From the NCBI GenBank assembly GCA_003219215.1, contig QHPY01000175.1:1-32479 (forward strand): a stretch of DNA of 32,479 nt, given 5' to 3'. The position numbers and the translations under genes were made by a program. This document shows positions 22,499 to 29,396 of this stretch, piece by piece; positions within the stretch are counted from its first letter, which is position 1, and the number at the start of each line of letters is the position of its first letter. The notes below the pieces were generated by a model. The model saw only the letters and a program-made list of their open reading frames with translations, searched no databases and had not been told where the DNA came from. Origin of the DNA: Verrucomicrobiota bacterium (GTDB taxonomy: Bacteria; Verrucomicrobiota; Verrucomicrobiia; Chthoniobacterales; UBA10450).

Positions 22499-23713
22499 GA
22501 CGCCCGAGATCATTGGTACTTGCGTCCCGGAATTTGGTTTTGGGTCGTTATCGCGCTTGGAGCTGCGCTTCGCTTTTATTGCGTCATCTTTACTGAGGGA
22601 ACTCAAGACGTTGAAATTTGGGAACGACATGCGCGCGATGTGCGCGAGCACGGACTTATTGGTTACTACCACGGCGATACGTCAGCCAATCATCCGCCGT
22701 TTATCAGCGAAGCAGAGTCAGTTCTGTTGCGCGCATCGGATGAGAGCGGTGTCGCGTTTCATATTTTTTTGCGCGCCCCCTTCGCCCTACTCGATGCGGG
22801 CAGTGCGTTTCTCTTATTGCTCTTGCTGGGCGCGAGTCCGTGGCGATTTGTTGCAGCCGCTTGTTACTGGCTTAATCCGCTCGCCATCATTCTCTCTGCT
22901 TATCACGGCAACACCGATTGCGCGGTCGCATTTTTTCTTTTGCTCGCCCTCTGGTTTATTTCCAAGGAAAAACTAATTCCAGCGGCTATTGTTGTTGGCG
23001 CGAGTCTCTGGATAAAATTGCCGGGAGTTGTCGCGATTCCAGCGCTTATCTTTTTCATTCCAAAATGGAAACATCGTTTTGTTTGTCTCGCCCTAGTCGG
23101 GGTCGTTGCCCTTGTAACTTATCTTCCCGCGCTCATTCAGGACGCGCCCGTCGTTTATAAGAATGTCTTCGGCTACCGCGCGCAAGATCTCCATACTATC
23201 GCCGGAGTTGCGACGTGGGGCCCGCGCGTTCTGTTGTTCTCGATCATTGCGTCGCCCGCAAGATGGCCACAGGCGACGCACGCTCCGATTTTATTTTATC
23301 TGGAAAACAGCTGGAAAATCGCCCTCGCGCTTGTCGTCATTTTGAGTTGCTTGCGGCGCCGGCGTCGATCGATTGTTGATCTTGGCGCGACCATCGCGAT
23401 GAGTTACGTCCTCGTTTACGCTCTCAACGGCGGCTTTTCGTTTCAATATTTCGCCTGGTCGCTGCCCTTGTGGTTTTTCCTTTCAGCATGGTTTCTTATT
23501 CCAGCGGCCGTGCTGACCAGCGCCTACGTTTATGCGCTCTACTGGTATTTGTGCGGCAATCCCTGGCTCCTCGGGGCTTGGGACTTCAACGGCCACCCCT
23601 ACTGGCCTTCTCTAATCGTCGGGCTTCGTAACGCCACGTATCTATTCTTTTTTGCCGCCGCGGTCTGGTTTGCGATCTCGACTACAGCCCAGGCATTCCG
23701 AGTCCGCCGGTGA
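22493..23713 (+). CDS. GT-C fold membrane glycosyltransferase-like protein
   Basis: 406 residues with about ten hydrophobic spans, from FWVVIALGAALRFYCVIF near the start to ATYLFFFAAAVWFAIS near the end. The first loop reads TEGTQDVEIWERHARDVREHGLIGYYHGDTSANHPPF. The acidic residues there and the 'NHPP' turn are typical of GT-C polyprenyl-phosphate-sugar transferases (mannosyltransferase/GT87-like). YWLNPLAIILSAYHGNTDC is another family-like motif. Such proteins transfer sugars from lipid carriers on the outer side of the inner membrane. The only upstream ATG in frame is inside the palindromic repeat; there is no clear ribosome site in front of it. The 3' end overlaps the converging ybaB gene by 32 bases. 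Confidence 0.78.
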   Translation: MTDARDHWYLRPGIWFWVVIALGAALRFYCVIFTEGTQDVEIWERHARDVREHGLIGYYHGDTSANHPPFISEAESVLLRASDESGVAFHIFLRAPFALLDAGSAFLLLLLLGASPWRFVAAACYWLNPLAIILSAYHGNTDCAVAFFLLLALWFISKEKLIPAAIVVGASLWIKLPGVVAIPALIFFIPKWKHRFVCLALVGVVALVTYLPALIQDAPVVYKNVFGYRAQDLHTIAGVATWGPRVLLFSIIASPARWPQATHAPILFYLENSWKIALALVVILSCLRRRRRSIVDLGATIAMSYVLVYALNGGFSFQYFAWSLPLWFFLSAWFLIPAAVLTSAYVYALYWYLCGNPWLLGAWDFNGHPYWPSLIVGLRNATYLFFFAAAVWFAISTTAQAFRVRR

Positions 23714-23987
23714 TCTTTTTCATTTCCGATTGGGCCAGCGCTTTGCCTTGCTCAATCGCTTGTTGCACGCCGCTCAAGACAGCTTCCTCCAGAAACTCGA
23801 CGTCGTTCGGATCGACAATCTCATGTCCGATCTTGATCGAAAGAATTTCGCCCGCGCCGTTTGCGGTAACCTTTATTTTTCCGCCCGCCGCGGTTACTTG
23901 GACCGTTTTTTCTTCGAGCTCGGCCTGGGCCTTCGCCATTTGCGCCTGCATCTGCTGCGCCTGCTTCATCAATTTGTTCAGATTCAT
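23682..23987 (-). CDS. ybaB: YbaB/EbfC nucleoid-associated protein
   Basis: 101 residues, MNLNKLMKQAQQMQAQMAKAQAELEEKTVQVTAAGGKIKVTANGAGEILSIKI in outline: a Met/Gln-rich helix followed by the 'V...aGGG.v.v..nG.gei.si.i' strands and a helix with DPNDVEFLEEAVLSGVQQA. This is the small DNA-binding dimer YbaB/EbfC, which usually sits beside dnaX and recR. Here dnaX is directly upstream (57-base gap) with a hairpin repeat in between, and recR is not present in the window. The C-terminus GGLGMPGL is as in the family. It converges on the GT-C gene with a 32-base overlap. Confidence 0.93.
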   Translation of the reverse strand: MNLNKLMKQAQQMQAQMAKAQAELEEKTVQVTAAGGKIKVTANGAGEILSIKIGHEIVDPNDVEFLEEAVLSGVQQAIEQGKALAQSEMKKITGGLGMPGL

Positions 23988-24021
23988 AATTTATTTTTTG
24001 ATCTTCACCCTCACCTCAATC

Positions 24022-24040
24022 CCTCTCCCTGAGGGAGAGG
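24022..24040. repeat. Perfect hairpin of the CCTCTCCCT family between dnaX and ybaB
   Basis: CCTCTCCCT, a single G, then AGGGAGAGG: nine-base arms with a one-base loop, preceded by CCCTCACCTCAATC. It lies 4 bases downstream of the dnaX stop and inside the dnaX-ybaB transcript. It could reduce read-through or stabilise the dnaX message. Confidence 0.7.
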
Positions 24041-24044
24041 CGGA

Positions 24045-25718
24045 TTAGCGCTTGATCTCGCCTTTAAAAATTTCCAGGGCTTCGCGAATTAGCGGATCGT
24101 CCGTGTAATTTTCGGATGAGCTCTCGCCGGACGATTGCGCTTTCGACACCAAATTTTCTCGTACGGTTAAGTTCAGTGTCCAATCTTTGCCACTGACTTC
24201 ACGCAGAAGCGTCTCGATCAGCTTCCGGTTGCTCGCCGTGCCCAAAATATCCATTGGCGATTTTTGATCGGGGGAAAACCCGAGAATGAAATGGCGGCCC
24301 TCGCTCGGCAGAACATGCGCTACCGCGGCCGAATTTCGGACAAACGCCTTCTGAGTTGGGATTTTCGAGAAAACGCGCTGCCAAATGTTTTTGGCGTCGT
24401 CCCCGCCATCGGGCGATTCAGCGACACGTGGCGCTGTATTGGACGCCGTCCCTGCCACGCCGAAGCTTGGCGAAGGCGGGTCGGCTGCAGCTCTCTTGGA
24501 CGCGGGCGGGACGGTGCGAGTCGCACTGGCATTTGCCCCCATAGTTTCAGCGCTTAACGTTTTTTTTTCCGGGGAACGGTTTCCGTCGCGGATCTCACCG
24601 AGTCTTTCGATCACTTCATCGAGCGTGGCCTGATTCAAACTTTGGATCGCTTTGATTAGCGCCACTTCGAAATGCAGTTTCTTGTTCGGCGCCCATTTCA
24701 TTCGCCCTTCGGCTTGCGCGAATTGATCGATCAAATCGAGCAGCCGATCGTTCTGAATCAATTCGGCTTGCGCCGCGAGTACTTTCTGCAGTTCGGGATC
24801 GACATCTTCTTGGAGTGCATCCGGCTTCGCTTTGAACACGAGCAGGTCGCGCAGATAGCTGATCAGATCCGACATTAGCCGCATCATGTCCTTGCCGGCT
24901 TCGCATTGCTGGTAGAGAACATCGAGTGCGGGTGCGGTTTCGCTGCGCAGAATTTTGCCGGTCAAATCGACCACCGTTTGCTCGCTGGTGAATCCGAAAA
25001 CATTGAGGACGTCGTTCTCGGAAATCTTGTCGCCGCAAAACGCGACCAATTGATCAAGCATCGACTCCGCGTCGCGCAGCCCGCCTTCCGCGCCGCGCGC
25101 AATCGCATGCGCGGCCGCCGGTTCGAGCGTGATCTTTTCTTTTTTGGCGATGAACTGCAAATGATCGGCAATCAGTTTTGCCGGAATCCGATGCAGATCG
25201 AAGCGCTGACAACGACTCACGATCGTCGCCAGGACTTTTTGCGGTTCGGTCGTTGCGAAGATAAATTTCACGTGCGGCGGCGGCTCCTCCAGCGTCTTCA
25301 AGAGCGCGTTGAAGGCGGCCGTGGTCAGCATGTGCACCTCGTCGATGATATAAATCTTGTAGCGCGACTTGGATGGCGCATAGCGCACGTTTTCGCGCAG
25401 CTCGCGCACCTGCTCGACGCCGTTGTTGCTCGCGCCGTCGATCTCAAGAACGTCGAGACTGTTGCCGGCCGCGATCTCGAGACAATTATCGCAGGTGCCG
25501 TCCGGCGTGACCGTCGGTCCTTTCACACAGTTGAGCGCTTTCGCCAAAATTCGCGCGGTCGACGTTTTCCCGATGCCGCGCGGACCGACGAATAGGTACG
25601 CGTGCGCCAGCCGATTTTGTGCGACCGCATTCTTGAGCGTGCGCGAGACATGCGCCTGTCCAACGAGGTCGTCAAACGTCTGCGGCCGATATTTTCTGGC
25701 GAAAACCTCGTAACTCAC
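24045..25718 (-). CDS. dnaX: DNA polymerase III subunit gamma/tau (DnaX)
   Basis: 557 residues. MSYEVFARKYRPQTFDDLVGQ is the family start. Walker A GPRGIGKTST spans 45-54, Walker B is YIIDEVHML, sensor 1 is FATTEPQKV, and SRCQRFDLHRIP carries the SRC arginine finger. It is the clamp-loader ATPase that loads the beta sliding clamp and links polymerase cores. The zinc module reads C64...TPDGT-C76-DN-C79: the second of the four usual ligands (Cys73 in E. coli numbering) is Asp here, so zinc binding may use Asp or be lost. A Pro/Ala/Ser-rich linker (about 385-430) contains repeat-derived sequence, and a tau-like C-terminal domain follows (KNIWQRVFSKIPTQKAFV). ybaB follows it. I see no clear frameshift slippery run. 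Confidence 0.95.
   Translation of the reverse strand: MSYEVFARKYRPQTFDDLVGQAHVSRTLKNAVAQNRLAHAYLFVGPRGIGKTSTARILAKALNCVKGPTVTPDGTCDNCLEIAAGNSLDVLEIDGASNNGVEQVRELRENVRYAPSKSRYKIYIIDEVHMLTTAAFNALLKTLEEPPPHVKFIFATTEPQKVLATIVSRCQRFDLHRIPAKLIADHLQFIAKKEKITLEPAAAHAIARGAEGGLRDAESMLDQLVAFCGDKISENDVLNVFGFTSEQTVVDLTGKILRSETAPALDVLYQQCEAGKDMMRLMSDLISYLRDLLVFKAKPDALQEDVDPELQKVLAAQAELIQNDRLLDLIDQFAQAEGRMKWAPNKKLHFEVALIKAIQSLNQATLDEVIERLGEIRDGNRSPEKKTLSAETMGANASATRTVPPASKRAAADPPSPSFGVAGTASNTAPRVAESPDGGDDAKNIWQRVFSKIPTQKAFVRNSAAVAHVLPSEGRHFILGFSPDQKSPMDILGTASNRKLIETLLREVSGKDWTLNLTVRENLVSKAQSSGESSSENYTDDPLIREALEIFKGEIKR
24450..24481. repeat. Dispersed 'CCACGCCGAAGCTTGGCGAAGG' repeat within the dnaX linker
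   Basis: The bases around the near-palindrome GCCGAAGCTTGGC form a stretch that I recall as a common dispersed repeat in environmental genomes (its translation often reads as 'PPSPKLR'-like or 'SFGVAG'-like peptides). In the dnaX frame it gives ADPPSPSFGVAGTAS, residues about 409-424, in the variable linker between the ATPase and the C-terminal domain. Recognition is from memory; the position in the linker is direct. Confidence 0.45.
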
Positions 25719-25775
25719 AAAATCAGTCTAAATGCGTTGCTTCGCGGACGAAAATAGAAAAGCATCCCAAACTTC

Positions 25776-27311
25776 GTGAGCGCAAGATCGACATCGCGAT
25801 TTTTCTCAGGCGAAGGGGTCGTTCTCGTTTTGGCCGGTGCGAAATTAATTTTTCACCTGCTTACGGCTGGCCGCTATGGAATTTTTCGCGACGAACTTTA
25901 TTACCTCGCCTGCGGCGAGCACCTCGATTGCGGATATGTCGATCAACCGCCGCTGATCGCGCTCGTCGCCTGGACCGCCCGACATCTTTTTGGCGATTGG
26001 CTTCCGGGTTTGCGTTTTTTCCCCGCGCTCGCCGGCGCCGCAACCGTTTGGCTTGCCGGGAAATTGGCTCGTGAAATGGGCGGCGGAACTTTTGCACAAG
26101 TCCTGGCCGCTCTCGCGGTAATTTGCGTGCCGATTTATCTCGTGATGCATCACTGGCTCACGATGAATGCTTTCGAGCCGCTGGTTTGGATGGCCTGCGT
26201 TTGGTGCATCATCCGCGCGATCAATCGCGACGATGCATGTTATTGGATTTGGTTCGGCGTTTTCACCGGCGTCGGCATGGAAACGAAATACGGCATCGCA
26301 TTTTTCGTCGTTACTGTTGTGATCGGGCTCGTTCTGACACGCGAGCGCCGGTTTTTGGTCAAAAAGCAATTTTGGATCGGCGCCGCGATCGCGTTTCTAA
26401 TTTTTCTGCCGAATCTGATTTGGCTGATTCGCCACGATTTCCCGTTTCTCGAATTGATGCGCAACATCCGGCAAACGCATCGCGACGTCGTACGCGGTCC
26501 GATCGCGTTCCTTCTCGATCAAGCCCAGATCATGAACCCGATTCTATTTCCGCTTTGGCTCGGCGGTTTGATTTGGCTTTTTCTCGGACACGAAGGCCGT
26601 CGGTTTCGAGTCCTTGGAATTGTTTACATCGTCTTGCTCGCGACGTTCATCGTGCTCCGCGGCAAAAACTATTATCTCGCCTCGATCTATCCGTTGCTCT
26701 TCGCAGCAGGCGCAGTTGGCTTGGAAAACATTACAAATACGCGCGGGAGATCGGTTCGCGCTGTGTACGCAATTTTGGTTCTGGCGTCGGCAGTCATTCT
26801 CGCGCCGACCGTTTCTCCGATTCTTTCGCCCGAAGGCGCGATCGCCTATCAAAAGAAGCTCGGCTTTGAGCCACCCAAAGCTGAGAACCAGCCGACCGGT
26901 CCGTTGCCGCAATATTTTGCCGACGAATTCGGTTGGGAAGAAATGGCGCGTGAAACGGCGCGCGTTTATAAATCACTTTCGCCGGAAGAACAGTCGCGGA
27001 CGGTGATTTTCGCGAACAGTTACGGTCAAGCAGGCGCGATCGATTTCTTCGGGCCGCGATTCGGTCTGCCGAAATCAATTTGCAATCATCAAAGCTACTG
27101 GCTTTGGGGACCGCGCGATTACGACGGCAGCATTGTGATCGTTCTCGGCAGCGATGGCAGCGGCGACCGCGAACATTTCCGAAGTGTCGAAGCGGTCGGA
27201 CGCGCGGAACATCCGTACTCGCGGCGAGACGAGCATTTCGATATTTTTCTGTGCCGCGGATTAACCGGCGACCTGCATCAATTTTGGCCGCGAATAAAAA
27301 AATACGACTAA
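25776..27311 (+). CDS. GT39/ArnT-like membrane glycosyltransferase
   Basis: 511 residues, GTG start at 25776. The first lumenal loop has GRYGIFRDELYYLACGEHLDCGYVDQPPLIAL. The 'RDE.YY', 'D...PPL' and paired acidic residues are hallmarks of PMT/GT39 and ArnT-type transferases that use undecaprenyl-phosphate sugars. About nine to ten membrane spans follow up to residue 350. A soluble C-terminal domain (about 360-511) contains FADEFGWEEMARETARVY and VIFANSYGQAGAIDFFGPRFGLP, a pattern common in these proteins. The substrate is unknown. An AAGATCGACA copy begins nine bases into the gene, so the N-terminal residues SARSTS are motif-encoded. Its stop overlaps the next start by one base. It is the first of four overlapping genes. 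Confidence 0.83.
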   Translation: MSARSTSRFFSGEGVVLVLAGAKLIFHLLTAGRYGIFRDELYYLACGEHLDCGYVDQPPLIALVAWTARHLFGDWLPGLRFFPALAGAATVWLAGKLAREMGGGTFAQVLAALAVICVPIYLVMHHWLTMNAFEPLVWMACVWCIIRAINRDDACYWIWFGVFTGVGMETKYGIAFFVVTVVIGLVLTRERRFLVKKQFWIGAAIAFLIFLPNLIWLIRHDFPFLELMRNIRQTHRDVVRGPIAFLLDQAQIMNPILFPLWLGGLIWLFLGHEGRRFRVLGIVYIVLLATFIVLRGKNYYLASIYPLLFAAGAVGLENITNTRGRSVRAVYAILVLASAVILAPTVSPILSPEGAIAYQKKLGFEPPKAENQPTGPLPQYFADEFGWEEMARETARVYKSLSPEEQSRTVIFANSYGQAGAIDFFGPRFGLPKSICNHQSYWLWGPRDYDGSIVIVLGSDGSGDREHFRSVEAVGRAEHPYSRRDEHFDIFLCRGLTGDLHQFWPRIKKYD

Positions 27312-27820
27312 TGAAAAGATCGACATCGTTGTTCCTAATCGTACTCCTGCTAGTATTTGCTGACACGCACGCCGCAGGTCCGCCGCCGCCGCTGGAAGAT
27401 CACCTTCTCGATAATTTCGTCGGCGATTGGAAAGTCGAACGAAAGATGGGCAACGGCCGCATCGCCCAAACCAGCGTTCATTGCGAATGGGTCCTAAAGC
27501 ATCAATTCATCCGGTTTCATTATGGTTCAGCCGACGCCAAACCGGAATACGAAGCGTTTGTGTTCATTGGCTTCGATGACGCCGCGAAGAATTACGTTTG
27601 TCACTGGGTCGACGTTTTCGGCGCGCGCTATTCCGCTCTCGGCCGCGGCAAGATCGACAGTGACTTACTTGGAATCGAGTTTCGGTTTGAACCTAAAGAC
27701 GGTGAACTCACCAACCATTTCACGTTCGATCCGCAGACGAAGACTTGGACCTCACTGATTCGCCAGCAGGAAAACGGCGAGTGGAAAACTTTTGCTGAAG
27801 AAAAATGGACAAAGAAATGA
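27311..27820 (+). CDS. Exported DUF1579-like protein
   Basis: 169 residues from the ATG at 27311 (longer open frame upstream overlaps the GT39-like gene out of phase and is rejected). The signal peptide is MKRSTSLFLIVLLLVFADTHAAG; its second to fifth codons are an AAGATCGACA copy. The mature domain begins LEDHLLDNFVGDWKVERKMGNG and has strands CEWVLKHQFIRFHY, YEAFVFIGFDDAAKNYVCHWVD, LLGIEFRF and HFTFDPQTKTWTSLI. The 'G.W.....' start and repeated beta strands fit a lipocalin-like barrel of the DUF1579 type, function unknown. It is likely periplasmic. It overlaps the preceding gene by one base and the next by four, so the products are probably made together. Confidence 0.72.
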   Translation: MKRSTSLFLIVLLLVFADTHAAGPPPPLEDHLLDNFVGDWKVERKMGNGRIAQTSVHCEWVLKHQFIRFHYGSADAKPEYEAFVFIGFDDAAKNYVCHWVDVFGARYSALGRGKIDSDLLGIEFRFEPKDGELTNHFTFDPQTKTWTSLIRQQENGEWKTFAEEKWTKK

Positions 27821-29022
27821 AGCACCAACTTTCCTTCGTATTCATGTTGGTGCTCGCGCTGAATTGCTACGCGCGTGAGCCGCAACAATCGCCGCCCGCA
27901 AGATCGACAGTCGTAAACAAAATTGTTCGAGCGCGCGATCTCGGCGTTCCATTCGACGGTGCGCCAGGTCAACTAAACGCGATTACAGATGTTGCAGGTG
28001 TCGAAGTTGGTTACACAACGATTATTCGCGGCGAAGGAAAGCTCGTTGTCGGCAAAGGACCTGTCCGCACGGGTGTGACTGCGATCATTCCGCGCGGACA
28101 CGATTCATTAAACGATCCGGTTTACGCGGCTGTGTTTAGTTTGAATGGCAACGGCGAGATGACCGGTACGAATTGGATTGAAGAGAGCGGATTTCTCGAA
28201 GGACCGATCGTGATCACGAACACGCATAGCGTCGGAGTCGCGCGCGATGCCGTCATCGCATGGCGAATCAAGCACGGCGCAGCCGACGCCAGCGGATATT
28301 GGTGGAGTTTACCGCTCGTTGCCGAGACGTGGGACGGTTGGCTGAACGACACCAACGGCTTTCATGTGAAACCAGAGGACGTTTTTCATGCGCTTGATTC
28401 CGCGCACGGCGGCGCGATCGAGGAAGGGAGCTTCGGCGGCGGCACCGGCATGATTTGTTACGAGTTCAAAGGCGGTAACGGAACTGCGTCACGCAAGATC
28501 GACATCAAACCCGGAAAAGATAAGCCCGCGCAGAGCTACACGGTCGGTGTTTTTGTTCAGGCGAATTTTGGACGACGAGCCCTCTTAACGATCGCCGGTG
28601 TGCCGGTCGGAAAAGAAATTCCGGGCACTGTTTACGGCGAGGACACCGGGTCATGCATTGCCGTGGTCGCCACCGATGCGCCGCTGCTCCCGAATCAATT
28701 GAAGCGACTCGCACGCCGCGTTTCACTCGGGCTCGCCCGCACCGGAACGATTTCGGGAAACGGTTCGGGCGACTTGTTCGTCGCGTTTTCGACCGCGAAT
28801 AAAAATGTGTGGGCTGCTGACCAGGTCACCCATGCGGTGCAAACGATCCCGAACGATTTGATGGATCCAACCTTCAACGGCGTGGTCCAAGCGACCGAAG
28901 AAGCGGTGCTGAACGCGCTGGTGGACAATCAAACCATGACCGGCGCAGACAATCATCGCGTCGACGCGCTTCCGCACGATCGATTGCGTGAGTTGTTGAA
29001 GAAATATAATCGTCTGAAATAA
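27817..29022 (+). CDS. P1 family peptidase (DmpA-like aminopeptidase), exported
   Basis: 401 residues from the ATG at 27817 (ATGA overlap with the upstream stop); MKHQLSFVFMLVLALNCYA is a signal peptide. N-terminal ARDLGVPFDGAPGQLNAITDVAGVEVGYTT and GVTAIIPRG are P1/S58 family motifs. ITNTHSVGVARDA and EEGSFGGGTGMICY belong to the substrate side. EDTGSCIAVVATDAPLLPNQLKRLARRVSLGLARTG marks the self-cleavage point, Gly278-Ser279, where Ser279 becomes the N-terminal nucleophile of the beta subunit in DmpA. It removes N-terminal residues from peptides or D-amino-acid amides. The presence of a signal peptide suggests periplasmic action, unlike cytosolic DmpA. The gene carries two AAGATCGACA copies. 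It overlaps the next gene by one base. Confidence 0.9.
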   Translation: MKHQLSFVFMLVLALNCYAREPQQSPPARSTVVNKIVRARDLGVPFDGAPGQLNAITDVAGVEVGYTTIIRGEGKLVVGKGPVRTGVTAIIPRGHDSLNDPVYAAVFSLNGNGEMTGTNWIEESGFLEGPIVITNTHSVGVARDAVIAWRIKHGAADASGYWWSLPLVAETWDGWLNDTNGFHVKPEDVFHALDSAHGGAIEEGSFGGGTGMICYEFKGGNGTASRKIDIKPGKDKPAQSYTVGVFVQANFGRRALLTIAGVPVGKEIPGTVYGEDTGSCIAVVATDAPLLPNQLKRLARRVSLGLARTGTISGNGSGDLFVAFSTANKNVWAADQVTHAVQTIPNDLMDPTFNGVVQATEEAVLNALVDNQTMTGADNHRVDALPHDRLRELLKKYNRLK

Positions 29023-29387
29023 TGATTAACTTCGAAGTCGACGAACCGAAAAAGTTGCTGGCAATCCGCTACCACGGAGTTGTTCGAGCAGAAGAAACCG
29101 AGAAAGGCTTGGAGCAAATCCGTAATGACCTCGCAAAATTGCAACGCGGATTTCGTCTCCTGGCCGATTTAAGCGACTTGCAATCGATGGATGTCGGTTG
29201 CGCGCCATTCATCGAGAAAGCGATGGACATGTGCAACGAAAAAGGAGCCTCCATGGTTGTGCGCGTCATTCCCGATCCGCACCGCGACATCGGCCTGCAA
29301 ATCATGTCGATCTTTCATTATGGCGGCGACGTTCGAATCTTGACCTGCGAGACGCTGGCCCAGGCGAAAGAGATCCTGGAGACTTGA
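29022..29387 (+). CDS. STAS/SpoIIAA-like small cytosolic protein
   Basis: 121 residues, MINFEVDEPKKLLAIRYHGVVRAEETEKGLEQIRNDLAKL, then FRLLADLSDLQSMDVGCAPFIEKAMDMCNEKGASMVVRVIP and DIGLQIMSIFHYGGDVRILTC. The layout (strand, 'G.v....', helix, 'lLaDlsdl..md', helix, strand 'mvvRvipdp') resembles the SpoIIAA-like STAS fold, though without the DSSG phosphorylation site, so a regulatory role is an inference. No signal or membrane segment is seen. It overlaps the peptidase stop by one base (TAATG) and closes the four-gene operon; its 3' end is 9 bases from the converging cyclodeaminase gene. Cytosolic, unlike the two exported products before it. Confidence 0.75.
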   Translation: MINFEVDEPKKLLAIRYHGVVRAEETEKGLEQIRNDLAKLQRGFRLLADLSDLQSMDVGCAPFIEKAMDMCNEKGASMVVRVIPDPHRDIGLQIMSIFHYGGDVRILTCETLAQAKEILET

Positions 29388-29396
29388 ACCTGTGGC

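Noticed and set aside
27080-27310. Extension of the DUF1579-like protein into the GT39-like gene
   Set aside because: Arg-rich shadow frame; a proper signal peptide starts at 27311.
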